Part shown: positions 21,659-32,915 of the stretch, in pieces
Layout: each line of letters begins with the position of its first letter
How positions within the stretch are numbered: position 1 is the stretch's first letter
The notes under the pieces: generated by a model
What the model was told of the DNA's origin: nothing
The model's database searches: none
What the model saw: only the letters and a program-made list of their open reading frames with translations
Made by a program: the position numbers and the translations under genes
From: Canna indica
Taxonomy: Eukaryota > Streptophyta > Magnoliopsida > Zingiberales > Cannaceae
DNA length: 64,000 bases
NCBI GenBank assembly: GCA_034359265.1
Contig: CP136896.1
Span: 23,033,501 to 23,097,500, forward strand
Reading direction: 5' to 3'

Positions 21659-23525
21659 TTAAGTTGAAGACAATTTTGATAGTCGTCCTCGACGTGTCTT
21701 CATGTTTTGAAATCGTTGCATAATTTTTTCATTATCAGTCTGATCAAATACTTCCTTTTCAATATATATAATCAAACAATCATTCAACCATTCATCTCCC
21801 ATGCGATTGCGTAGCTTATTTTTTATAAAATTCATAGTAGAAAAAGTTCTTTCAACACTTGCTGTTGCCACAGGAAGAATCAAAGCCAACTTCAAAAGTA
21901 AATAAATCAATGGGTAGATTATATGTTTTCTTGTCTCAACTAGCTTTTCAGAAAGATCGACGATCGTATTTAAGTTTAAAAATTTTTCATTAGAGCGAAC
22001 ATCTAAAATATAACTCTCAAGTTGATTATCTAAAATCATGAGATCTACGGAGGAAAATTCAGATGGATAAAATTTAGCAAGCCGAATCAATTTTTGTTTA
22101 TCAAATAAAACAAAACAATTTTTTGGACTCAAGCTTGCCACTGAAAGAAGTAATTCAGTATTTATCTCTGTGAATCTATTGTTGAGTTCCTGAAGTTGTC
22201 TATCAATCACTTGGTAAAATAACTCAATCTGATAATGATGTAAGTTTGATATTTTTTCCTTTTTACGTCTAGGTCGTCCAGGAAGTAAAAACACATCATT
22301 CATATTTGGGATGATAATCTCATGCTTCTCACAAAATAGAGAAACTTCATCTAATAAAGTGTTCCATCCTTCATCTCTCATTAATTGTAATCGATTTTTT
22401 GATATTTTTACTAATGATATTGCATTCTCAATGTCTTGATCTTTTTTCTGTAGTGTCTTGCATATTACTAGCACCATCGTAGCCTTGTCCACGTATTCTT
22501 GACATACTTAATTGATATTTTGCAAATAAAGATTCTAACGCGTTCTTCATTGATATTGCAGTGGTACTATAAATGTGAACAAGACCAAGAAAACGCTCAA
22601 TTACATGTCCTTTTTTGTCAACATATCGTAAAACAACTGACATCTGCTCCTTTATTGAAATGTCACGCGATTCGTCAATTAAAATAGCAAAAAAGTCACC
22701 ACTAAGATCATCAATTATTATTTTCGTTGTCTCACTAGCAGCACAATATACAATATCTTTCTGTATATCAGGTGCTATTAATTTTAAATTTCCACGAACA
22801 TTTTTTAATACTTGATCAAATTTTTCATTGTGATTTGCAAGAAATTGAACAAGTTCAAGAAAGTTTCCTTGATTGTTTGAATCCTTTGACTCATCATGTC
22901 CTCGAAAAGCCAATCCCTGACGTAAGAGAAATCGAATACAATCAACCACTACTGTCAAGTGAATTCGATACTCCTTATCCATTTGATCGGATTGCTTAGA
23001 AATGACATGTTCAATATGTTGTTTCTGATTCATTAATGCCTCACAATTTCTCCAGGCTTGATTATGGGCACTGTTTGGACTAACTCCAACATGAACAGCT
23101 AGTCTATCTTTTTTTTTCCAATTTGTAAAACCTTCTACAGTAAATGCATCACCACTACCTTGTTCTCCAGCTTCAGGTCTCATAAGATAACAACATAAAC
23201 AAAAGGCTGCATTTTTTGATATACTATACTCTAACCAATTGCCAAACTCATTAAACCATTCAGGATTAAAACGTCTAAAGGAATTTCCTAATTTTGTTTT
23301 TGGAAAATTATGCTCTCTAGGTTGACATGGACCTTTTTGAAGATAAACTCTTCGAATTTCATCCCTTTGATTAGGATTATACTCAGATATTTTCATTCGT
23401 TTAGCCGGATCAGCCGGAAGGTTTTCTAAATCAACTTCTAAGTATGTTTTTTTATTTTGTGATTGTGTTTTATTTTCAGAAGTAGATTCATCATTTACTA
23501 TCTTTCTTTTAAGGTATTTCTCCAT
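21659..23525 (-). pseudogene. hAT transposase (TTF-type zinc finger), internally deleted
   Basis: The N-terminal part (23525-22470) has a basic head, then a TTF-type zinc finger region (residues about 75-165: AAFCLCCYLM, GFTNWKKK, HVGVSPNSAHNQA), then a DUF4371-like region with FAILIDESRDIS and GQGYDGASNMQ. The C-terminal part (22492-21659) ends in the hAT dimerisation region (LPVATASVERTFSTMNFIKNK, then L-N-D-C-L-I-I-Y-I-E). At about 22465-22490 the two parts are joined directly, where relatives have roughly 300 more residues. The joint shifts the frame, so the first frame stops at 22428. It is probably transcribed from the GC-rich 24.2-24.7 kb end. It resembles plant ZMYM1-like genes but terminal repeats show it is a transposon. 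Confidence 0.88.
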
Positions 23526-24183
23526 GAAGTTAAATTTTTAAAAAGAAAGTGATATGTTAAATATCAGAGAACTACAAAGCAAATATATATATATCAATCA
23601 ATTTAATGAGCAAGAAAATAAAAACTTAATACTGAGATAATTAATAAAGCTAAAAAAACTAATAATGAATAAAATAAAAATATCAGGCTTACCACCCGAA
23701 GAAATTAATTAGTTATGCATAAAATAAAAATACCATGCGATGCAGGAGACTACGAGTGAAGAAAAATACGATACTACAACTCTACAAGCCGCTACTCGTA
23801 GACGGTAGACTCCAAATTTTAGGATATGAAGCAGAACTACAGAACCGTAGAAGTAAGTAAGTGACAATTTATCCTTCAAACAAGTAATAAGGAGTTTGTG
23901 AGTTTGAAAAGTAACATGGATTTTATATTTTTATGTGCATCAAAATAGTCATGAAAATTATATCATCCTAATTCCTAATTACAGATTACCTGATGTCCAG
24001 TTATATGACTGTTAAAGTAAATCTGAGATCAAACTAAGAACTGAACTTAATAGCTAATTCTAAGAAACTCGAAATTTTACCACATCAACAATTCTTTAAA
24101 GACAGTCATGAGTCATCAATAACAACAAGTTCTTCTTAGCTATTTGACTGAACAATAACAATTATTTACTTGACGCGAGAGCA

Positions 24184-24741
24184 GTGGCGCCGGCGGATTT
24201 AGTATGGGGGCAGCCGGGCAGGGCCGCAGGGGCGACCAGGCGAGCCGGCGAGAGTGCGAGTCTGCGAGACGCCGAGTCGCCGAGACCACGAGAGGAAGAA
24301 CTGAGAAGTCCAGGCCACCGGCAGTCCGCAGTGGCAGTCCGGCACTCCGGCACCGCAACTCCGCAAGACCGCAGGTCCGCAACAGTTTGGCGACGCCGCG
24401 ACGGCGAGGGTTGATAGAACAACGGGTGAGAGATTGAGAGCGAGAACTGAGATTCTGAGAAGTTTAGTGAGAAGGTGCGGTATGAGTGTATGACTGCCAG
24501 TGAGCGTTTGAGGAGATTGCAGAGTGTTACTTTTATTGGAGAGTGTTGCGGACCGTTGGAGGCGTGAGGCGTCGCCGCGTCGGGGCCGGCGGAAGACGAA
24601 GAAGACGAAGCGTCGAAGCATTCAGCGATTTATGAGAGAGGAGGGAGACTGGGAGGGTGGAAAAGGAAAAAAAAAAAAAATCAACGATTAATTCCAGTGG
24701 GGGCCACTGCCCCCACTGCCCCCATACTAAATCCGCCACTG
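24184..24741. repeat. GC-rich hAT 5' region with internal TIR-like copy
   Basis: At 24187 the sequence CAGTGGCGCCGGCGGATTTAG followed by TATGGGGGCAG repeats, in inverted orientation, the element end at 24700-24741. The 550 bp between are strongly GC-rich, unlike the AT-rich coding part. This may be an embedded mini-element or a duplicated end. Open frames on both strands here are compositional and not conserved proteins. Confidence 0.5.
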
Positions 24742-24749
24742 CAAGAGGG

Positions 24750-25413
24750 CATCATAGACTCCACTATATAAATATATATATATATCCAATAAAATAGCAA
24801 AAATATTTGATTTTAATTTGAGGAAAATTTAATTTTATTGGAATCACAAACACTGACGAACCAAATCCATTGGTAATATTTAAAAATTTACCAATAATGC
24901 TATTATTGACAGGTCAGTGATACTTTGCTAGCTATTACTGATGGATTTTATAAACTAACGATATAATTGAGATCGATCCAGCTTGTTTATAGAAAGCTAA
25001 CGATATAAAAAAAATTTTGCCATATCTCAAATTAATTGCATGGAAAAATTAATATTCATTTATATAAATTAGATTTATACTAATTAGGCATGTTAGGTTG
25101 CCCAAATATTTTCCAAGTCGCATTAGTTTTAAGTACTCTTATTTATTATAATTTGGTAACCTAGAAGCACATGATTAATTAATTCTTAAATACTGTCTTA
25201 TGTAATTAATTATGCAGGGAGGTTAAATAATTAATTTCCAATTGATAGATAAGAAGATTTTTGAAGCTAATTAATTCAAAGCATTCTTCTAAAAAAATTC
25301 TCATCATCAATTACACCAAAAATTTCCACTTCAAATTAAGTCTCATGATTGAACACTTATTCATCCTCAAATGGGAGACCTCTTATTCAGAGTGATCAAA
25401 GAGCTCCTAAACA
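24750..25413. other. AT-rich intergenic DNA
   Basis: No gene or element end seen. Contains a short (TA)n run near 24770-24783. Confidence 0.5.
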
Positions 25414-25936
25414 ACGAAAATTAGGGGTGAGCAAAAAGAACCAGTTTTTCGGTTAACTGAAAAATCAGTCCGAAACCAAACCAGTTTTTGCGGTTAACCG
25501 AACCAGTTTTTGCAGTTTCGAGTTATATTTTTGAAAATTTCGGTTTTCGGGTTCGGGTTCGGTCCAAGGCTTAAAAAGTCCACCGATTTCGATTAATAGA
25601 CCGGTAGACATATTTTTTAATATATATATATAATATTAAATAATATTTTATAAATGAAAAAGAAGTAATAACTTAAAAATATGTTGAAAACTTAGAAATC
25701 CTAGGTTTTATTGTATCCACTATCCGGCCGTCAGGTCTCACGGTCGCACCCTCTTCTCCCTTTCTCCCGCACACCGCTGCTATTCCAATCGTCGGCCTTC
25801 ACCGTCCAGAGTCCCTTGCAATCGGTGTCGGCAAGTCGGAGCACTGCACGGCGCACTGCTCTTCTCTCTCCTCCTCTCCGACATTGGGTATCTATCAGTA
25901 TCATTGTCCGCCTCTTCCCATCAAGGATATATATAC

Positions 25937-28291
25937 TGTTATATCCTGAAAATGGAGGACCTTTTTGTAAATATTTTTATTAGAGGGGTCTTTCCGCAAA
26001 AGTGCCTAATCCTATTTAATTAGCCCTAATCCCCTCTCTAATTCTTTCCTCTCTCTCGACTCCTATAGCGGCGACGGCCGGCGGGGGAGCGTGACGTGCG
26101 GCGGCTGTGAGAAGGCTCCAATTGGAGTTCGGAGGAGATTTCCGGTAGGATTCTGGTCCTTCTCATTTATCTTTCATCTTTCGTGTAGGGTAATCTGATG
26201 TAGGATGATATTCGCATTGGTTTTCTGTCGATCGGTAATGCGGAAGTTATTTTATAGTTTCCCGTGATTTGATGAGTTCTCCCTTATTGAAATTTTCGGA
26301 TCTATCGAATCGAATTTTGTTCGTTGTTGCTTCCGTCGGCGGACTGCTTGCAGTCCGAGCAACCAACGATGTTGGAGACTTGATCAGCCTTGTCGAGCCA
26401 TTGCCGCCAAGTGCACCACTGCTGGGCGCGTCGTCGCCCTGTGCGATGTCGCGAGTCGCCGTACGAGACTTCGCGAGTCGCCGAGCGCGACTTCGCGCGA
26501 GGGGCGCGATCGCCCCGGTTCTGGCATCGTCGCCCCTGGCCTTCCTTGTCGTCCATCCGTAGGGCTGCGGTGAGGCACAACGCCGATCGTTGGTGGATCA
26601 CCACCACCGATCAATCGATCATGGTGTTGTTCCAATCTCGCTGCTCGGTGCATTCGGAGGCAGGGGCAGCAGGATGGAGGCGGTGGCGATAGTAGGAGGC
26701 GTCGATCGGCGGAATACCCTCGTCGATCGGCGATAGCGCCGTCCAGTTCGTCGCCCGCTCGATTTCTGGCGGTGGCGACGGCGAAAATGGGGGAAGGTGC
26801 AGTAAGACTAGTTTAAGGTCGGGAAGATGAAGAGTAGAATATATATATCAATGTTATTTTGTGGTATTAGTGATATGTTGTGATTTAACTCAGTAGCAGT
26901 GTTATATATTATGATATATGAAAAGTTGTTTTTATATTATTATAATTAGTATCACTGCAGTGTAACGGTGACTTATGAATTATATCACTGTTACAAATAT
27001 TGGAGCAGAGATTTATTTAAATAATATTTTGGAATATAGTTCAAAAATATTATTTTGAGGCTTTATAGTAGGTCAAAATAATCATATTATATATGAATTT
27101 GTACCTACTCGGTGCCCCGAATTCATTGGTGTGGTCAGTTTCGCCATTTGGCTTTTAGATGGTGAAATCAGTGGGTCTTTATCGTCTCATTTTGCGTGTC
27201 GAGTCAGAAAATATTATTTTATTCATTTTTGTGGTTTCTACCTGAGTTGTTCTGTTGTTATAGTTGTTGTCAAGGTGAATCTCATCCTAGATCGGTTGTT
27301 ACCCTATGTCGAAATATATCTTGTTGTTCTTTTCCATTGAAAATTGATATCTACTGTCGTTGGAGCTCTTTATGCATATTTTGTTGATACATATTGCCAG
27401 CATGATATTTTTATATGCATATTAGTTGAGAATTCTAGTATAGACGTAACATGACTTATGCTGTTGTTTATATATTTAATTCATACATGATGACATGACT
27501 ACTAGCATTATATTAGTTAAGTTGTAGTAGAGTAGTTGTTGACATGATGCATAGTTGACCTACTGTTGGGCGATAGCCCTGGACACTGTTGATATATTGC
27601 TCAAGGTGTAGGGCAAGTGACACCGGTGATCACCTATTTTCCACACGGGGTGCGTGTGCGGCGTCGAGGTGTTAGGCGTCGACGGACTACCATTTTTCGA
27701 TAGTCGCATCTCTAGCTAGAGCGGGCTTGAGGTGCCACTCTCGGGGTGCGAGAGTGCGGGAGAAACCCAATGTCCACTACGCTCTTGATTGGGTCTATGA
27801 CCATATATTCATATAGGTAATAGTTGACATAGTTGACATACTTGATTGGTGTAGGTGCATTAAATAAATTGTTGAATAATATCTTTCGGCGTATTCATAG
27901 CATCATAGCATCTTGTTGCAATCCTACTCAGTCTTCTTCTGATGTATGTTGTTTTTGCCTCAGATCCTCAGGTATGACTGCATTTCCTTATGGGGTAGCT
28001 AGAGTTTTGGAGGAGGAGACGTCTTCCGCACAATATTTAGTTTTCTATTTTACTAGTTGAACTGTTCACTCTATTCACTTTTGGACTGATTAGACTCTTT
28101 GGCTAGACTTTGGGATTCCTTTGTTCATATGGACTGTTGAACTTTCATTATTTATTTCCTTGTTGAACAATTGCCTTAGAATCTGGTTGTAATTTAAATT
28201 TAAGTCCATATTATGTTGTTGTTCTGTTGCTAGTTGCACTCCTCCCGGGTGAGGTCCCTTATCTAGGGATAAGCCTGGGCGGGTTGTAACA
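25937..28291 (+). mobile_element. 5' LTR of gypsy B
   Basis: TGTTATATCCTGAAAATGG to GGGCGGGTTGTAACA, 2355 bp. The matching 3' LTR differs at scattered bases and lacks a short stretch near 26190-26215. Open frames inside are not conserved between the two copies. Confidence 0.93.
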
Positions 28292-28294
28292 ATT

Positions 28295-28305
28295 TGGTAT
28301 CAGAG
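28295..28305 (+). other. Primer binding site (tRNA-Met)
   Basis: TGGTATCAGAG, complementary to the 3' end of initiator tRNA-Met, three bases after the 5' LTR. It primes minus-strand DNA synthesis. Confidence 0.9.
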
Positions 28306-28453
28306 GATAGGATCATCTTCCTCCATAGGATTGTTGGGTGTTTAGGTCTAAGGATGAGATTTAACCATACTTTAAGATAATAAGTTGTTTTTTTTAAATT
28401 GTCTGGATGTTTATTGAATTTGAAACCTGAGTCGTTCTTTCCTTTTATAAGGT

Positions 28454-29294
28454 ATGGAGGCTAGAGGTAGCCCAGGTGTCAAGAGTGCCTTCAGAGGTGG
28501 ACGCCAAGGCCGAGGCCGAGGTCGAGGCGGTAGGCAGGCTGCGCAGACTCAGAGGGTTAGTCCAGTTCCGGCCAGAGTCGAGCCAGACCTGGCAGATGAT
28601 GATCTCTTGGAAGATGCAACAGAGACTACTGAGAGGGAAGACGATCTCTTGGAAGAGATTCTTGAAGATATTCTTCAAGAAATATTACCCAGCTACCTAT
28701 GCGAGACAGAAGATGCAGGAGTTCCTTCAGTTGCGTCAGGGGACGAGGCGAGTGGTAGAGTATGCCAGCGAGTTTGATGCACTCACGAGGTTCGTCCCAG
28801 ACTTGGTGTCTACTGATAGCAGGAGGACAGAGTTCTTCTTCGATGGACTGAACAACTCCATCAAGGGATTGATGGCTAGTGACGAGCTCGGGAGCTATGA
28901 CCGAGTTCTGAGGCGGGCTCTGTGGGCGGAGGCGACTCATGCTGAGATGTTCCCGGATCGTCAGCAGGTTGAGGCTAGCTAGCCAGCTCAGACTCAGAGT
29001 CAGGGTGGCAGAGGACAGAGACAGTCAAGACAGTCTCATTTTAGGCAGCACAGAGAACGCAGAGATGGTGGCAGAGGATTTGGGCAGCCGCAGGCCAAGA
29101 GGGCTAGATCCGCACCAGCCCAGTCGCAAGCATCTTCACGACCTTGCTTTAAGTGTGGGGATGCTTCCCACTCTGTCAGGGACTGCCCACAGTTGCAGAG
29201 TTTGTGCTTTAGTTGTAAGCAGCCAGGCCACATCAGTAGAGAGTGTCCGACCAGGCAGCAGACAGGGGGCCAGAGCTCTCAGCAGCAGCGGTAG
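28454..29294 (+). pseudogene. Gypsy B gag, internally deleted
   Basis: Starts at the ATG at 28454 with an Arg/Gly-rich head (GRGRGRGGRQ), but the gag core resumes in another frame at about 28640 (WKRFLKIFFKKYY, RRVVEYASEFDALTRFVPDL, RRTEFFFDGLN). About the first half of the core domain is missing at the junction, where GATCTCTTGGAAGA occurs twice. Two CCHC knuckles follow (CFKCGDASHSVRDC and CFSCKQPGHISREC, 29147-29250), including a TAG near 28981 and a TAG at 29292-29294. Gag forms the particle and packages RNA; this copy is dead. Confidence 0.85.
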
Positions 29295-29330
29295 AGAGGC
29301 CCGCGGCAGAGCACCCAGCAGTCTGCCAGA

Positions 29331-29729
29331 GTGTTCGCACTGACTCAGCAGCAGGCCCAGGAGGCCTCTGGTACAGTTGTAAGAGGTATGATTCAGATTT
29401 TTAGTATTCCTGCATCGTTGCTGTTTGATACTGGCTCTACGCATCCTTTTACTGCTCCGCATATGATTGAAAAATTGAGTATGGAGCCTACATCTAGTGC
29501 GACGAGTCTGGTTGTCCATACACTATCTGGGGATGTGCTTGTGTCAGAGTTTCAGTTGAGTGGGTGTAGACTCGATTTTGGCGGCCATGTTTGTCTAGTT
29601 GATTTATTGGTGCTGGATTTCTCGGAGTTTGATATTATTTTGGGTATGGATTGGCTTTCTGTCAACCATGCTAAAGTTGACTGTCATGGGAAGGCTGTGA
29701 CAATATCACCTCCGGTATTGCCTTCATAA
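29331..29729 (+). pseudogene. Gypsy B retropepsin-type protease
   Basis: Same frame as the end of gag. The active-site motif is LLFDTGSTH and the flap/C-terminal motif is FDIILGMDWLS, both intact. It ends in an in-frame TAA at 29727. This aspartic protease would process the Gag-Pol polyprotein. Confidence 0.85.
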
Positions 29730-29873
29730 GAGTTCTTGGGAGTGAGAGAATCCATGACTCCCTTAATCTCAGTATTGCAGGCCCGACGATTGCTAGCTCA
29801 GGGGTGCCTTGGTTTTGTTGCTTCATTGGTGGGCACTTCCGAAAGCAGTCAGAGTTGACTTGAGGATCTACAT

Positions 29874-30902
29874 GTGGTTTGTGACTTTTTGGATGTATTC
29901 CCGGAGGAGTTACCAGGATTACCCCCGGTGCGTCAAACTGGCTTCAGCATTGACTTGCATCCTGGTACTGCTCCTATCTTGAAGGCACCGTACAAAATGG
30001 CGCCTAAGGAGTTAGAGGAGCTGAAAGAGCAACTGCAGAAGTTGTTGGATAAAGGGTTCATCCGACCTAGTGTCTCACCCCGGGGATCCCTAGTGTTGTT
30101 TGTAAAGAAGAAGGATGGCTCTATGAGGCTTTGCATTGATTATAGACAACTGAACTCGGTGACTATAAAGAACAGATACCCTTTTCCCAGGATCGATGAT
30201 CTATTTGATCAGTTGCAGGGGACTAGTGTGTACTCCAAGATTGATTTGAGATCAGGCTACCATCAGCTCGGAGTTAGAGACGAGGATGTTCAGAAGACTG
30301 CATTCAGGACTCGCTATGGGCACTACGTTATGCCGTTTGGGTTGACTAACGCACCTGCGGCATTTTTGGACTTGATAAACCGTATTTTCATGGACTTTCT
30401 TGATCGGTTCATCGTAGTGTTCATTGATGATATCTTGGTGTACTCTCGTAGTGAGGCAGAGCATGAAGAACACTTGAGGATGGTGCTTGGTGTGCTGAGA
30501 AAAGAGCAGTTGTATGCCAAATTCAGCAAGTGTGCTTTCTGGTTAAAGGAAGTAAGCTTCCTTGGTCATGTGATTTCTAGAGCTGGCATTGCAGTCGATC
30601 CCCAGAAGATTAATGCAGTGACCGAGTGGCAAAGGCCTAGGACAGTCCACGAGATTCGGAGTTTCTTGGGACTAGTAGGCTATTATCGGCGATTTGTTGA
30701 GGGTTTCTCAAAAATTGCCACACCCTTGTCTAGATTGACAAAGAAAGGGGTGAAATTTGTTTGGGATGACCGGTGCGAGGCGAGCTTCCATGAGCTCAAG
30801 AGGCGGCTCACTAGTGCACCTGTTTTGGTAGTTCCATCTGGATGTGACGGGTTTGTGTTGTTTACAGATGCCTCAAGTCCCTATAGTTCCATCTGGATGT
30901 GA
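29874..30902 (+). pseudogene. Gypsy B reverse transcriptase
   Basis: Good match to the chromovirus RT throughout: [83 protein letters not shown], the catalytic [11 protein letters not shown] box, and the connection [16 protein letters not shown]. An in-frame TGA lies just upstream (29856). The frame is destroyed at 30831-30940 by a 55-bp tandem duplication in the first residues of RNase H ([14 protein letters not shown] appears twice). Confidence 0.93.
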
Positions 30903-30940
30903 CGGGTTTGTGTTGTTTACAGACGCCACAATTCAGGGAC
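30831..30940 (+). repeat. 55-bp tandem duplication in pol
   Basis: GTTCCATCTGGATGTGACGG and the bases after it are present at 30831 and again at 30886. Because 55 is not a multiple of three, the duplication puts downstream pol out of frame. Confidence 0.9.
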
Positions 30941-31431
30941 TTGGAGCTGTGTTGATGCAGCATGAGAGAGTAGTTGCTTATGCTTCTCGTCAGTTGAAGG
31001 AGCATGAGAAGAACTACCTAGTGCATGACTTGGAGCTAGCAGCGATCATCTTTGCATTGAAGATTTGGCGGCATTACCTGTATGGAGTGACTTTTGAGAT
31101 CTTCACAGATCATAAGAGCCTGAAGTATCTGTTCACTCAGAAGGAACTGAACATGAGACAATGCAGATGGATGGATTTTTTGAAGGATTATGACTGCTCC
31201 ATTAACTATCATCCTGGTAAGGCTAATGTTGTTGCAGATGCCTTAAGCAGAAAATCAGTTGGGATGTTGGCTCACCTCAGAGTTGCAGCGTCCGAACTAA
31301 TTAGGCAGTTTTCAGAGCTAAGTTTGGATGTGATTCGCCCTACTGAGAGAGGGGTGCTAGCTCAGCTCATTGCTCATTCGCTGATTGTTCAGCGGATTCA
31401 GGAGAGTCAGATCGAGGATCGTCACCTCTAG
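30886..31431 (+). pseudogene. Gypsy B RNase H
   Basis: Contains [66 protein letters not shown] and the conserved end [16 protein letters not shown]. Ends at an in-frame TAG (31429-31431), where a Gln codon CAG is the probable original. RNase H removes the RNA template during reverse transcription. Confidence 0.9.
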
Positions 31432-31434
31432 GCT

Positions 31435-32915
31435 ATGATTGAGGAGATAGAGCAGGGGCGGAGGCCCGACTTCTCCAAAGATACAGACGGTATTATCAGA
31501 TTTACAGGCAGGTTGTGCGTGCCTGAGGGGCACCCGGTAAAGGAAGAATTGTTGGCCGAAGCTCACAGATCTCGATTTGCAGTACATCTTGGGAGTTCTC
31601 ATATGTATCGAGACCTGAAGCAGTCATATTGGTGGCGAGGGATGAAAAATGATGTGGCAGAGTTAGTGGCTAAGTGCTTGATCTGTCAGCAGATCAAAGT
31701 GGAGCATCAGCGACCTGCAGGGAAGCTTCAGAACATTCCTATTCCAGAGTGGAAATGAGAGCATATCACGATGGATTTAGTTACTGGACTTCCGAGATCG
31801 CAGAGAGGGCATGACTCGATTTGGGTTATTGTTGATCGTCTTACCAAGTATGCCCACTTGTTGCCAATGAAGAAGACTTTCCCTCTTAGTCGATTAGCAT
31901 CCCTGTATTGTAGAGAGATTGTTCGGCTGCATGGTGTACTAGCCAGCATCATCTCAAATAGAGATCCGCGATTCACTTCGCATTTTTGGGAGAGTTTGCA
32001 GCAGACTTTGGGTACGCAGCTCCGATTCAGCACTGCCTATCACCCTCAGACTGACGGCCAGTCGGAGCGCACGATCCAGACTCTTGAGGATCTCCTGCGT
32101 GCTTGTGTGTTGGACTTCGGAGGTAGCTGGGAGGACCATCTTCATCTGGTGGAGTTCTCATATAATAATAACTACCACTCGGCTATTCAGATGGCAGACG
32201 CAGATCACCAGTGCATTGGGTTGAGGCAGGTGAGCGACGTCTTTTGGGACCAAAGATGGTTCAGCGGGACATAAAGCTGGTGCAGATGATCAAGCAGAGA
32301 TTATTGACCGCCCAGAGTCGTCAGAAGAGTTATGCTGATCGGCGTAGGAGAGACTTGGAGTTCTCAGTTGGGGATCATGTATTCCTTAGAGTGTCCCCTT
32401 CCAGAGGTGTTATGCAGTTTGGCAAGAAAGGAAAGCTCGCACCGCGTTTTATTGGCCCATTCGAGATATTGGAGAGAGTGGGAGCGGTAGCGTATCGGCT
32501 AGCATTGCCTCCTTCCTTAGCTGATGTGCACGATGTCTTCCATGTCTCCATGTTGAGAAAGTACGTGCCTGATCCTACTCATATCTTGGAGCAGCAGTCA
32601 GTTCGGCTTCAGCCTGACTTTAGCTTCGAGGAGCAACCTGTTCGGATTCTTGACAGGAAGGAACATCAGCTTCAGAACAAGGTGATATCTCTCGTCAAGG
32701 TACGGTGGCAGCATCATTCTGATTCAGAGACCACTTGGGAGCGAGAGACGGATATTCGAGCGCTCTACCCTCATCTTTTTGAGACAGGTACTCAATTTGG
32801 GGGACCAAATTTCTTTAGGTGGGGAGAATGTTATATCCTGAAAATGGAGGACCTTTTTGTAAATATTTTTATTAGAGGGGTCTTTTCACAAAAGTGCCTA
32901 ATCCTATTTAATTAG
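31435..32915 (+). pseudogene. Gypsy B integrase with chromodomain-like tail
   Basis: The HHCC zinc region (AHRSRFAVH to CLICQQ, 31560-31700) precedes the catalytic core with all three acidic residues visible: the MD at 31774, SNRDPRFTS, and RTIQTLEDLLRA. Breaks are a TGA at 31756 (Trp TGG in relatives) and a deletion of about 22 nt at 32190-32195, between ATGG repeats, that removes the FEALY segment and shifts frame. The C-terminal part (32211-32780) contains SRQKSYADRRRRDLEF, FLRVSPSRGV and the chromodomain-like VRWQHHSDSETTWERE. The open frame runs into the first bases of the LTR. Confidence 0.9.
32817..32828 (+). other. Polypurine tract of gypsy B
   Basis: AGGTGGGGAGAA directly before the TG of the 3' LTR. 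Confidence 0.85.

Larger units (their letters stand above)
21608..24741 (-). mobile_element. hAT transposon with complete ends
   Basis: Terminal inverted repeats CAGTGGCGGATCCAG (left) and CAGTGGCGGATTTAG (right, reversed) are flanked by a perfect 8-bp target duplication, CAAGAGGG (21600-21607 and 24742-24749). It carries a minus-strand hAT transposase gene with an internal deletion. The ends look able to be mobilised, but the element cannot make its own complete transposase. Confidence 0.93.

Noticed and set aside
24140..24621. Several open frames on both strands in the hAT end
   Set aside because: Explained by GC-rich composition; no motif and no shared frame.
26269..26692. Overlapping open frames on both strands in the 5' LTR of gypsy B (and again at 33106-33573)
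   Set aside because: They lie in a GC-rich LTR stretch, are not preserved equally in the two LTRs and resemble no protein family.
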